A stretch of 64,000 bases of DNA from Sphingobacterium sp. HMA12 (GTDB lineage Bacteria; Bacteroidota; Bacteroidia; Sphingobacteriales; Sphingobacteriaceae). Positions 24,941 to 34,800 of the stretch are shown piece by piece; positions within the stretch are counted from its first letter, which is position 1, and each line of letters begins with the position of its first letter. The notes beneath the pieces were generated by a model. The model was not told the DNA's origin. It was given only the letters and a program-made list of their open reading frames with translations, and searched no databases. The stretch is from contig NZ_BEYR01000003.1 in NCBI RefSeq assembly GCF_002933815.1, positions 372,001-436,000 on the forward strand, given 5' to 3'. Both the position numbers and the translations under genes were made by a program.

Positions 24941-26026
24941 CTACAAAAGATTCAAAGTTTTTACAAGTTCTCTTGCCGCTGCACTCCCTGCACGGTTGGC
25001 TCCGATCGTGGAAGCTGAAGGACCATAGCCAACTAGATGAATTCGAGGTTCCCTGGCTACCATCGTCGCAAGTCGTCCGTCCATTAAGATACCACCATTT
25101 TCTTCTTTAGGCAATACTGCGTCTAAATGTTCCAATGAGCTTTTAAACCCTGTATTCCATAAGATAACATCGGCCTTTTCTTTTCGGCCGTCCTCCCATT
25201 TTACTCCAGTCGCTGTAATTTCGCTGAACATGGGAAGTCTTGTGAGTACACCTCGTTTTTCCATCGCCTGAATTTCTGCAGAATAGGGGAGGCCCGTGAC
25301 CGATACGACCGATAAGGGTGGCAATCCCTGTCTGACCCGCTCTTCGACCATTGCCACAGCATTGTGACCGGCCATATCATCAAAAGGTCCTTCACGAAAC
25401 AGAGGCGGTCGTCGTGTGACCCACGTTGTGGTTGTCACTGCTGAAATCTGATCCAGCAACTGGATGGCCGATATACCACCGCCGACAATGATAACGTGTT
25501 TATTTCGAAAATAGTCCGCTGTTTTGAAGTCTTTTGTATGCAGTTGTTCCCCTTGAAATGACTCTTTTCCAGGATAATGGGGGATATAAGGGTTCTCCCA
25601 GGTGCCTGTGGCGTTGATAATACCCTCCGCGGAAAACAATGTTTCAGCAGTATCTATGTGGAAACGTTGCCTATGTAAGGATACCCGATCCACTTTGACT
25701 GGACGATATACCTGTAACCCAAATCTCTTTTCATAGCGATCGAAGTAATGTGGAACAGCAATATTTGCCTGCACTTCAGTCTCATTGTTTGTCAATGTTT
25801 CTTCAAATGACATGCCCGGCAAGTCATGGATTCTGTTTACTGTGCTGAGTGTCAATGAAGGCCATCGAAACTGCCAGGCTCCACCTGGGGAAGGGGCTTC
25901 ATCCAAAATAATGAAGTCCCGATTAATTTCCAGTCCCAGTTTTTTCAGGTGGTAAGCTGAAGAGAGACCGGCTTGGCCTGCACCGATTACTGCTATTTTG
26001 GTTTTGTAACGAATGTTATTTATCAT
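24941..26026 (-). CDS. FAD/NAD(P)-binding monooxygenase (flavin-containing type)
   Basis: A 361-residue flavoprotein with an N-terminal FAD motif (GAGQAGLSSAYHLK, about residues 15-28) and a second Rossmann NAD(P) motif (VGGGISAIQLLDQIS near 182). The segment GGAWQFRWPSL after the FAD site and HDLPG also match flavin-containing/Baeyer-Villiger monooxygenase relatives. It is separated by only 13 bp from an LLM flavin oxidoreductase upstream and is most likely co-transcribed with it. The substrate is unknown. Confidence 0.85.
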   Translation of the reverse strand: MINNIRYKTKIAVIGAGQAGLSSAYHLKKLGLEINRDFIILDEAPSPGGAWQFRWPSLTLSTVNRIHDLPGMSFEETLTNNETEVQANIAVPHYFDRYEKRFGLQVYRPVKVDRVSLHRQRFHIDTAETLFSAEGIINATGTWENPYIPHYPGKESFQGEQLHTKDFKTADYFRNKHVIIVGGGISAIQLLDQISAVTTTTWVTRRPPLFREGPFDDMAGHNAVAMVEERVRQGLPPLSVVSVTGLPYSAEIQAMEKRGVLTRLPMFSEITATGVKWEDGRKEKADVILWNTGFKSSLEHLDAVLPKEENGGILMDGRLATMVAREPRIHLVGYGPSASTIGANRAGSAAARELVKTLNLL

Positions 26027-26039
26027 TTGTAGAAGATAG

Positions 26040-27062
26040 CTAACGCCAGCCTAATTCAGGTGCGACATGTTCCAAAATAGCGGAAAGCACATGAACATTG
26101 TAATCTACACCTAAGGTGTTTGGAATGGTCAAGAGAACGGTGTCTGCTTCTTGGATCGCCTCGTCCTGAGCCAATTCTTTGACAAGCTGATCAGGCTCGG
26201 CGGCATAACTGCGGCCAAAAATAGCACGTTTGTCCGCTTCGATAAATCCAATCTTATCTGCACGGTCTGACTCCTGCCCAAAATAATATCGGTCTAAGTC
26301 ATCTACCAATGCAAAAATTGATCGACTCACGGAAACTCTAGGCTCGCCGGGATGCCCTGCTTCTTTCCATGCTGCTTTATATAAACGTATTTGTTCAGCC
26401 TGTTGTATATGAAAAGGTTTCCCATTTTCATCATATTTCAATGTCGAACTTTGTAAATGCATTCTATTTTGAGCCGCCCATACTGCTGTAGCATTTGATG
26501 CCGCTCCCCACCAAATGCGATCACGTAGTCCCGCTGCATGTGGTTCTAGTCTGAGCAGGCCCGGAGGGTTCGGAAACATCGGGTAAGGATTGGGCTCGGC
26601 AAAACCGGTACCTTCAAGTTTTTGCAGAAATTCGAGGGCCTTCCTACGTCCCATATCGGCATCGGTTTCCCCTTCAGCGAGCTCGTAGCCAAAATACCGC
26701 CAACCATCTATAACCTGTTCGGGTGAGCCCCTACTAATTCCCAATTGTAACCGGCCTTCTGAAATTAAATCTGCTGCCCCGGCATCTTCCACCATGTATA
26801 GGGGGTTTTCGTAACGCATATCAATCACTCCGGTACCTATTTCAATCGTACGGGTCTTGGCCCCGATGGCAGACAGTAAGGGAAAAGGAGATGCCAGCTG
26901 GTTCGCAAAGTGATGCACTCTAAAGTAGGCCCCGTCTATGCCTATTTCTTCTGCTGCTACAGCCAGATCTATGGATTGAAGCAAGGTGTCACTTGCCGTC
27001 TGCGTACTGTAAGCCGGATGGTTGGACCAATGTCCAAAAGATAAAAATCCTATTTTCTTCAT
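26040..27062 (-). CDS. LLM class flavin-dependent oxidoreductase
   Basis: A 340-residue luciferase-like monooxygenase. Family features are the N-terminal GFLSFGHW, a TRTIEIGTGVIDMRYENPLYMVED block, and the substrate segment GRLQLGISRGSPEQVIDGWRY (two parts). It forms an operon with the FAD monooxygenase gene, whose start is 13 bp downstream. Such pairs often carry out oxygenation of a small molecule. The substrate cannot be inferred. Confidence 0.88.
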   Translation of the reverse strand: MKKIGFLSFGHWSNHPAYSTQTASDTLLQSIDLAVAAEEIGIDGAYFRVHHFANQLASPFPLLSAIGAKTRTIEIGTGVIDMRYENPLYMVEDAGAADLISEGRLQLGISRGSPEQVIDGWRYFGYELAEGETDADMGRRKALEFLQKLEGTGFAEPNPYPMFPNPPGLLRLEPHAAGLRDRIWWGAASNATAVWAAQNRMHLQSSTLKYDENGKPFHIQQAEQIRLYKAAWKEAGHPGEPRVSVSRSIFALVDDLDRYYFGQESDRADKIGFIEADKRAIFGRSYAAEPDQLVKELAQDEAIQEADTVLLTIPNTLGVDYNVHVLSAILEHVAPELGWR

Positions 27063-27249
27063 TCGTCAAGATGGGATTTGATGTTTATCAAATTTAATAA
27101 ATCTACATTGATCTATGAGCCTGGGTTTGTCCTATGGATGTCAATAAAATCTGCGATCGGAAGAGCTATTCCTTAATTGCCATTTGGCAATTAAAGAAAC
27201 TTATAAATGTACTAATTTTGTATAAGGCATACCTGATAATAGAATAGCT

Positions 27250-27843
27250 ATGACACCTGAGAAATTATTAAGACAGATTGATTTTATCAAGGAGATTGAT
27301 AAACTGAAATACATTCAGCGAAAGACCAAGCTTTTCAATAGCGACCGTTGTGAAAATGACGCGGAACATAGCTGGCATTTAGCGCTAATGGCTATGGTTT
27401 TATTTGAGCACGCAGACGAATCCGTGGATCTACTGAAAGTTATTAAGATGGTATTGATCCATGATATTGTTGAAATTGACGCTGGCGACACCTTTATCTA
27501 CGATACACAAAAAACACATACCAATACGGAGGAAGAGCGTTTGGCAGCTCATAGAATATTCGGACTTTTACCAGAATCTCAAGCAGAAGAACTTATTACC
27601 ATCTGGGAGGAGTTTGAAGCTGGGGAGACCCCTGAGGCAAGGTTTGCAAGAGCAATGGATCGTTTAGAACCACTGTTACAGAATAGTTCCAACAATGGCG
27701 GCACCTGGAATGAACCTGGTGTAAACTATCATAAGGTCTATGCAAAAAAAAGTGTCATCAAAGCGGGATCCAATGTATTATGGGAGTACGCCGAAAGTTT
27801 GATCGATGAGGGAGTTAAAATAGGTGTTTTGAAGAGAGAATGA
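27250..27843 (+). CDS. HD domain phosphohydrolase
   Basis: A 197-residue HD-domain hydrolase of the YfbR/HD_3 type. Metal-binding blocks are H in AEHSWHLALMAM near residue 40, HD in LIHDIVEIDAGDTF near 76, and D in MDRLEPLLQNS near 140. Known relatives are 5'-deoxynucleotidases, so a nucleotide-salvage role is plausible. It diverges from the LLM gene and is convergent with the cytolysin-like gene. Confidence 0.85.
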   Translation: MTPEKLLRQIDFIKEIDKLKYIQRKTKLFNSDRCENDAEHSWHLALMAMVLFEHADESVDLLKVIKMVLIHDIVEIDAGDTFIYDTQKTHTNTEEERLAAHRIFGLLPESQAEELITIWEEFEAGETPEARFARAMDRLEPLLQNSSNNGGTWNEPGVNYHKVYAKKSVIKAGSNVLWEYAESLIDEGVKIGVLKRE

Positions 27844-27872
27844 TTTTGTTCTCGCCGCCTGATTAGCAGGCC

Positions 27873-28907
27873 CTATTTACTTGTTTTCTTCACCTGTAAA
27901 TCAAAAGTATTGGTATACCCCAAAATTTCACCCGTGGTGATATGCATGGCAAGATAACTAAGCGGGTAAGTGAAATTATCAAAATTACTTTCCATTCGAA
28001 GGGTTAACGCGGAAATTGTATTTTTAATCTCCTGAAAATTGACAGCATGACGAATAAAGGTATCCCTACTTCCATCTCGATAGTAGACAAGTAGTTTTGT
28101 TGCATTGAGAACCTGCTCATCCATATTATCCAATGAATTTCCTTCTAACAATTTATCAATAGCTCTATTCATGTCAGGTCTTGTGAAATCGCCTTCCGCT
28201 GCGATGACAAGTTGATAGCCATAATTGACGGATAGAATAAAATAGGGCGAATAACCCAATTTCTTGAGATTATTCAGGTCTGACTCCCGGTAATTTGAGA
28301 AATAATCAACTTGATCGGTATCTAAGGTCAATCTCCTTACCAATGCGTGTCTGAAGGTACTGTGAGTCTTTTGGACAGTTGTCGAATCACTATGCCTGAC
28401 AAGATTGAGTACCTTTTCAATATCCCTATTTTGAGGGATATATAATTGTATCTCGGCATAATCTGAAAAATCTCTTGAATTCATTTCCAGCGATCCCGAG
28501 AGGTCTGTGTTCTTGAATAAATTAGCATAATTCAATATGTTCATATAGGAGGGTAAAAAATGGCCAATTTCCTCTTTTGCTGAATTCGCCATGACAAAAA
28601 TAGGAAAGTTTTTTGCTTCGGACTGAATGTTTTCCAAATGCAAACCCCTTGTTGTGTCCTTAAGGTTCCAAAGGCTCCCTAAAAAGAGTTGTTGATCCAC
28701 CGTTTCATCTACAAAGTGTTCTTTGACTATAAAACTGACTGTTTTGCGTTCAAAGACCGAGTCCTTAGGTTTGGGAACAATAACCTTCGTTGTATCTATT
28801 GGCGTGGGCGGCTCTATTTCTGGTTTAATCACAGGATCTTTTGTGCAACTTGAGATTAAGCTCAGTCCAAATGCGAATAAAAGTAGTGTCCAATTTTTCA
28901 GAAACAT
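27873..28907 (-). CDS. Cytolysin-like lipoprotein (CDC-like, without domain 4)
   Basis: A 344-residue lipoprotein: signal sequence and lipobox LISSC, then a proline/threonine linker (to about residue 50). The mature part resembles the pore-forming core of thiol-activated (cholesterol-dependent) cytolysins. NYGYQLVIAAEGDFT near 228 and YPLSYLAMHITTGEILGY near 314 resemble the family's GRQVYLK-type and P-(I/L)-(S/A)-Y-x-x-x-F blocks, with alternating segments between. It ends where domain 4 and its undecapeptide would start, so it lacks the usual membrane-recognition domain. The match is by eye and moderate. It could be a regulatory or self-assembling CDC-like protein. Confidence 0.55.
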   Translation of the reverse strand: MFLKNWTLLLFAFGLSLISSCTKDPVIKPEIEPPTPIDTTKVIVPKPKDSVFERKTVSFIVKEHFVDETVDQQLFLGSLWNLKDTTRGLHLENIQSEAKNFPIFVMANSAKEEIGHFLPSYMNILNYANLFKNTDLSGSLEMNSRDFSDYAEIQLYIPQNRDIEKVLNLVRHSDSTTVQKTHSTFRHALVRRLTLDTDQVDYFSNYRESDLNNLKKLGYSPYFILSVNYGYQLVIAAEGDFTRPDMNRAIDKLLEGNSLDNMDEQVLNATKLLVYYRDGSRDTFIRHAVNFQEIKNTISALTLRMESNFDNFTYPLSYLAMHITTGEILGYTNTFDLQVKKTSK

Positions 28908-29133
28908 TTTTTAATTTGTTAGTTATATACACAAATATGCTTATAAAATATGTAGATATTTTTGTTTATTTAAAGATTACACATTTGTGTTTAATTTTTT
29001 CTATTTTAAATTAGTTTGTGGCTTCTGCCGAAACCTGAAGAAGGTGCTCTTCATATTTTATTTTTATTTAAACGAATATTAAATCAACTGCTGCGAATCG
29101 TAAATATAAAGTGATCGTAAAAATGGTATTGTA

Positions 29134-29141
29134 TACATTTG
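29134..29141 (+). promoter_or_regulatory. Possible -7 element for the 29192 gene
   Basis: TACATTTG at 29134-29141 matches TAnnTTTG and lies about 50 bp upstream of the start codon. No good TTTG -33 partner was found at the right distance. Confidence 0.35.
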
Positions 29142-29191
29142 TCTTACGATAAGTGTAAAGTAGTATAATAATACATCTAAAAACCAATAAA

Positions 29192-29854
29192 ATGGATACA
29201 GCACAACTTAGCAAATTTGAGCACGACAGCACAATTATCGAGAAGTATGTAAAAAGTTCCGCCTTTGGAAGGAATAAAGTCGTTTATGTACCATTTGTGA
29301 TCGGTATAGGCTTGCTCTGTTTTCTGGCATTGGCAATTTTTGGAGGATTGATCGAAACGATTGGCATCGGTGTTATTACTGTGTTGTCTGCGATTGTTGT
29401 TGTCTGTTTTATTTTGGTTGCGGTCATTAATCGTTCTGCAGGTAAAAAGCTTTCTCAGGAAACGCAGATGGCACCTGTCTGTATTGCAAAGAAGGTTTAT
29501 GGAAATGATAGGCAAAATATTTACTATTGTATTTATAGTACAGGTGAAAAGAGGCATGACGGAGTGTTTATAGATACAATTGCCGAAAAAATTTTCGCTA
29601 TCTCCGGAAATACTAATGATAAAACAGAAAGAGATCTTTTAGAACTATTTAAGATCGACTTTGCCAACCCCGGAGAATTTGCGAAGAAACTTCCCTTAGC
29701 TTTTACCAATGGGGTCGAAGTATGGAGGCGACAATTTGCGCTGGGTGCATTATCCAAAGAGGCACAGCGACAAATAGAAGGTAACGCCAGGCAGTTTGCT
29801 GTGGTGGCGATCAGATCAGAAAATCCACGCATATTAACAGAACAGTTTTCCTAA
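29192..29854 (+). CDS. Membrane protein of unknown function
   Basis: A 220-residue protein with two transmembrane helices near the N terminus (about residues 31-53 and 58-80) and a long soluble C-terminal region. The latter has segments such as ELFKIDFANPGEFAKKLPLA and RQFALGALSKEAQRQ. No family is recognised. A canonical terminator follows at 29882. It is probably transcribed alone, and diverges from the cytolysin-like gene. Confidence 0.65.
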   Translation: MDTAQLSKFEHDSTIIEKYVKSSAFGRNKVVYVPFVIGIGLLCFLALAIFGGLIETIGIGVITVLSAIVVVCFILVAVINRSAGKKLSQETQMAPVCIAKKVYGNDRQNIYYCIYSTGEKRHDGVFIDTIAEKIFAISGNTNDKTERDLLELFKIDFANPGEFAKKLPLAFTNGVEVWRRQFALGALSKEAQRQIEGNARQFAVVAIRSENPRILTEQFS

Positions 29855-29881
29855 GAAGCCATTTAAATCAATATACTAACG

Positions 29882-29911
29882 AAGCCACATTTTTTCTAAT
29901 GTGGCTTTTTT
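29882..29911 (+). terminator. Intrinsic terminator after the 29192 gene
   Basis: AAGCCACATT (29882-29891) and AATGTGGCTT (29898-29907) form a perfect 10-bp stem with a 6-nt loop and a T tract. It is another member of the AGCCAC...GTGGCT terminator family seen four times in the window. Confidence 0.88.
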
Positions 29912-30038
29912 CTCTTTGTACAATTTGTATTTCATTTCCTGCCGTTGGCTTTTGCTATCAGGAGCGCTGCTTCTTCCATTCGGATAACATATGTAGTATA
30001 TTTTATTTGATACGAAGGATTAAATAAAGAAATACATT

Positions 30039-30347
30039 ATGTTGTTAAAAGGGAAAAAGAGTTCGTTTACCGAGCTAAACCTGCCTTTCACCGAAAGTAT
30101 ATGGGAGAACTTACTCACTTTTTGGAAATTAGGTATTCATTATTTAGTCTTTATAGGTATGGTACATCTTTTTAATGCATTGATTCTATTGTTATTCGTG
30201 GCAATTATAGCGTTGTTTTCGAATGCTGAGGAAGAGAAAGACAACGAAGTTTTTCATGATGTTTTGCATGTCTATCGTACGGATTCAGTGCCTACAATTG
30301 GGCCGAGGTATCCAACAAATTTACAGCCGGTTTTAAGAAATAGATAG
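30039..30347 (+). CDS. Small membrane protein of unknown function
   Basis: A 102-residue protein with a hydrophobic central stretch of two short helices (about residues 32-62: IHYLVFIGMVHL then FNALILLLFVAIIALF) and a soluble C terminus. No family is recognised. The reading frame begins at an ATG preceded by a purine-rich stretch. It is the first of a group of short plus-strand genes of unknown role. Confidence 0.55.
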   Translation: MLLKGKKSSFTELNLPFTESIWENLLTFWKLGIHYLVFIGMVHLFNALILLLFVAIIALFSNAEEEKDNEVFHDVLHVYRTDSVPTIGPRYPTNLQPVLRNR

Positions 30348-30473
30348 TAAAGATCTTATAAGACAAATCAACAGGGTGCACTTGCATAAAAAACAGTGAT
30401 TGAAAGTAATTCGAAACGTTGATCAGGTGATTTGCGAATAATAGAATTCGGTGAATTTAGTGAATATAATACA

Positions 30474-30695
30474 ATGAAAAGAGTTGAAATATTTAAAACG
30501 AATGTCTGTAAATACAGGGACGCACAACAAATCGTTACGACGCTTCTGGGGTTATTCTCTACTTATAAAATTAACTTTGATCTTGAGGATGATGAAAATA
30601 TTTTAAGAATAGAGTCTTCCCAGTCGGATATAGATGCCAGTAGCGTTATAACGCAGATGTTTGAATGGGGGTATGAATGCGAACGGATCGTGTAA
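30474..30695 (+). CDS. Small HMA-like domain protein
   Basis: A 73-residue protein that starts at the ATG at 30474 (the frame is open to 30432 but lacks a good upstream start). The pattern MKRVEIFKTNVCKYRDAQQI then IRIE and FEWGYECE is a beta-alpha-beta-beta-alpha-beta fold like heavy-metal-associated (ferredoxin-like) domains. It lacks a clear CxxC pair; one cysteine is near the first loop. Metal binding is possible but unproven. Confidence 0.55.
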   Translation: MKRVEIFKTNVCKYRDAQQIVTTLLGLFSTYKINFDLEDDENILRIESSQSDIDASSVITQMFEWGYECERIV

Positions 30696-30876
30696 TAGTT
30701 GAGCTGTGGGAATGATTTGACATAATCTATAAAGCAACGGCAAATAAGTATAAAAATTGTTTATTTTATTGATTTTTAAACTTACTTTCGAAGCTATTAT
30801 AGGTCATTGCCACCGTATTTTTTGTCATGGAGATCTACTGTGTGGGAATGGGCTTATTTTTAATATAACATTTGAA

Positions 30877-31734
30877 ATGAAGCGTACAATTTTGTTTTTT
30901 TTAACTTTATTCATCTGTCATTATTGCGCTATTGGACAAACCAACAGCCGTGATTTGACCATCGGTAAATCCACTATCCTACATTCAAAGATTTTACAGG
31001 AAGACCGAAAGATCAATATTTACCTTCCGGATGACTATGGGGAAAATGATACGTTGACCTATCCGGTTGTGTATGTCCTCGATGGTGGTATGGATGAAGA
31101 TTTTTTTCATATCGCCGGGATAGTTCGTTTTGATACACAACCTTGGATAGCGCGGTTTCCCAATAGTATTGTTGTAGGAATCGAGGGCAATACCCGAAGA
31201 CGTGATTTTACATTCGAAGTCCCAAATATCGATTTTTTAGAGAAAGAAGGATTTCAAAAAGCCAGCTTTCCTACCTATGGTGGATCCAAAAAGTATATGA
31301 CATTCCTCAAAGATGAATTGCTGCCTTATATCGGTAAACACTATAAAACAAAAGCGGAAAGAACAGTAATTGGGGAGTCTTTGGCAGGTCTTTTCTCCAC
31401 GGAGCTCTTACTTAAACAACCTGATCTTTTTGAAAATTATATTATTATTAGTCCTAGTTTATGGTGGGGGCAACAGGAGCTTTTGAAAAATACCGAAAAG
31501 CTATTAAATGCTAACCTAAGGAAAAACGTGCGGGTTTACCTTGGGGTTCCCAATAAGGATGAAGATCTTCGAATGTATCGTGATGCCGCGGCGTTTTACA
31601 ATATTCTGAGCAACCATAAAAAGATAGAAGTTATTTTTGATTATATGCCCGATGAATTACATTCAACTGTTATTCATCAGGCAGTGTATAACGCGTTTAG
31701 GAAATTATATCCAAAAACAGCTTATTCTAAGTAA
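30877..31734 (+). CDS. Secreted alpha/beta hydrolase (esterase D / enterochelin-esterase type)
   Basis: A 285-residue hydrolase. The frame opens at 30757 but the ATG at 30877 gives a signal peptide (MKRTILFFLTLFICHYCA, cleavage near IGQ). YPVVYVLDGGMDEDFFHI matches the esterase-family oxyanion region, and GESLAG near residue 166 carries the catalytic serine. Relatives hydrolyse enterobactin-type esters or acyl and feruloyl esters. It lies before the polysaccharide region and could be an esterase for it, but it is on the opposite strand from the HTCS gene and has no operon partner. Confidence 0.78.
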   Translation: MKRTILFFLTLFICHYCAIGQTNSRDLTIGKSTILHSKILQEDRKINIYLPDDYGENDTLTYPVVYVLDGGMDEDFFHIAGIVRFDTQPWIARFPNSIVVGIEGNTRRRDFTFEVPNIDFLEKEGFQKASFPTYGGSKKYMTFLKDELLPYIGKHYKTKAERTVIGESLAGLFSTELLLKQPDLFENYIIISPSLWWGQQELLKNTEKLLNANLRKNVRVYLGVPNKDEDLRMYRDAAAFYNILSNHKKIEVIFDYMPDELHSTVIHQAVYNAFRKLYPKTAYSK

Positions 31735-31822
31735 TCTTCGACAACTTTGGTTAAACACTTTTTGTGGAGGTCTTAATGTGGGTTGAATTTATCCAACTAT
31801 TGTTTTATTAGCGGCCTATGTG

Positions 31823-34800
31823 TTACCTGGCTTGTAAGCGCGATTGTTGAATAAATTCTTTTGGTGTCAAATTATATGCTTTTATGAACGCTTTTGTGAA
31901 ATAGGATGCCGAGCTAAATCCCACAAGAAACGCCACTTCGTTAATGCGATAATCTGATTCAATCAGTAAGGCGCAGGCACGTTTTAGCCTGTAGTTTCGT
32001 ACATAGTCGCCAGGGGAAGTTCCGCTAATCGCTTTCAATTTTCGTTGGAAATTAGAACGGCTGATTTTAAATATATCCACCAATGATTCTACATTGAATT
32101 GTTCGTCTGAAAGATGTTTTTCGATTTCAGCGTTGAGCTGTGTTAAGAAAGCCTCATCGTGAGCATTGGTTGCTAAAGAAGAATAGGAGGATAATGGTGA
32201 AGCATGGAAATTCTCCAATAGATATTTCCGGTTTTGTAGTAAACTGCTGATTTGCGCTTTTAGAAAGGTCATCGAAAAAGGCTTTTCAATAAACACGTCG
32301 GCACCAGATAGTAAGCCTTCAACTTTCGTCGCATTTTGTATTTTTGCGGATAGCAGAATGACAGGGATATGCGAATAATTAATGTCATTTTTTAAACGCT
32401 TTACAAATGTAATCCCGTCAATCTCCGGCATCATGATATCGGAGACCACAAGATGATAAACTTTATTGTCTAACATGGTCAAAGCTTTTGACGCACTATC
32501 AGCAATATCAATATGATATGATACGGCTAACGAATGGCTGATAAAGGCCGTAATGTCCGGATTATCGTCGACCACCAGGATCTGGGTGGGATTATATTCC
32601 GGGCTGTCAAGGATCATGGGCAGTTCCTCAACTATTGGACCTGTAGCTTCATGGGCGAGTTGCATGCTTCTAATCGTGAAAATAAACTTAGCACCTCGGG
32701 GCAGCATATCTTCAATTTTTATCTCAGCACCCAGCCGGTTCGTCAGATGTTTGACTAAGGATAGTCCGATGCCTGTACCGCTACGGTCTTTATTGGAGTT
32801 AAGTTGATAAAAGGGATCAAATACAAGCTTTTTAAAGTCATCCGGTATTCCTGGACCATCATCCGAGACTGTAATCGTAAAAGATTTGTCCGAGTTTCTT
32901 TTCAAGTTGATCAAAATATAGGAATGTGCGAATTTCGTCGCATTGGTCAGTAGGTTACTCACAATTTTCATCACAGCATCCAGATCGGTTTCAATAATCA
33001 GGTCTTGATCCTGGGGAATTGATAGATCGAAACGGACCCGGTTGCGGTTTACTGATTTTCTGAACCTATCGTAGAGATCTTCTAGCAAATTTTTCAAATT
33101 TACAGATTCAGGACTTAGTGGCGGTCCATTCCCATCCATTTTGCGAAAATCAAGTAACTGATTAATCAACACGGTAAGCCGTTCACAATTTTTCTCTATG
33201 ATCCGGAGATTGTGCATGGTTTCTTTATCTTCGTTTTCTTGTAGTATTATTTCTTCCAAGGGTGCTGTAATCAGGCTCAAAGGTGTACGGATCTCATGCG
33301 CAATGTTAGTGAAAAAGTCAATTTTTGATCGGAAGGATTTCTGTTCCTGTTCAGACTGGAAGGCCATTAAATCGCGAGCTTGCTTACGTTTGTTCGCCAT
33401 GATATAATATCGTAAACAGACATAGCACAATGCAACGAATAGAAGTGTATACGTTATTTTGGCTGGCAAGGAGAGCCACAGCGGCGGTAGTATTTCAATT
33501 TGCACCGCTGCACCTTTTTCATTCCATAAACCGTCATTATTGGATGCCTTTACATGGAAAACATATGTTCCCGGCGAAAGATTGACATAACTTACACTTT
33601 TGGTGTTACCCGCTGAAGTCCACTCATCATCAGCTCCCTCCAGTTTATAGGCATATTGATTCTTGGAGGGGGATGCAAAGCTCAAGCTTACAAAGGAGAT
33701 ATTGAATGAAGAAAATTGGTGGGTTAGTACAATCTTTTCGTTCTTGTTCAATTGAACCTGAACGTTTTTTTCTAAGTTGGGATTATGCTTGCTGAGTAAT
33801 TGTATCTGCGTAATGAAAACATTTGGTACAGCTTGATTTTTGACTGCGCTAATTTCATCGGGATAGAAGCTTGTAAATCCGTTGATCCCGCCAAAATAAA
33901 ACCGACCATCGCTGGCTTTGAAAGATGCTTTGAAATTAAACTGGTTCGTTGAGAATCCGTTCTCCGTTGTATAGAGTTTGTAATTTTTGGGATTGTCAGG
34001 ATGAAAACAGATAATGCCTTTGTTGCTGCTGAGCCAAAGGTTGCCCAGGGCATCATCGAGTATGCCGTAAATCACATTGTTTGGCAAGCCTTGCGCTTGC
34101 CCGATATTGCGAAAGCTATCTTTCGTCTTATCATAAATGAATATTCCTTTTCCCTCACTTGAAAATAATAATCGATGTTGGCTATCAACATAAATACTGG
34201 TTAGTTTACTCGAAGAAATGGGATCATTTGGCCGGATCAAACTATAATGAACCCAAGCTTGCTTACGGAGGTCAAATTTTATGGGGCCTGATTGGTACGA
34301 GGCGAGCCAGATATTGCCCTCATCATCTTCTTTGATGTCATAGATAAACTGGGTGACTTCAGGGATACGGACAAATTTCTTTTTTTGCTGATCATATCGA
34401 CTGAGCCCGGCCGGTGTTCCTATCAGAAGATCCCCTTTTTTTGTTTTAAACAGCGAAAAGATGCAATCATCGTTAATTGTTTCCGTATTGTTGGCATCAT
34501 GTCTGAAATTTTGACGTTGACCAGTTGCCAGATTGTAACGATCAAGCCCGCGGGAAAAAGTGCCGATCCAAAGATGATCGCCATCCAGAAGCAGGGCATG
34601 GGTATTATGATAAGAAGCTTTTATCGGTTGCGAAATTTGTTTCTTTTTTTTGTCGTAGTAGTTGATGCCTCCATCTTCCGTTGCGATCCAAAGGTTCCCC
34701 TTAGTATCTTCACAAAATTGGCTGACAGCTTTTCCGGACAGAAACCCGGGAAGAATATCCGGGAAAAAGGTCTCCACAGAAAGTAATGCGGTATTGAGAT

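Noticed and set aside
27857..27871. GCCTG-ATTAG-CAGGC hairpin between convergent genes
   Set aside because: The 5-bp stem is short and no T tract follows on either strand, so it was not called a terminator.
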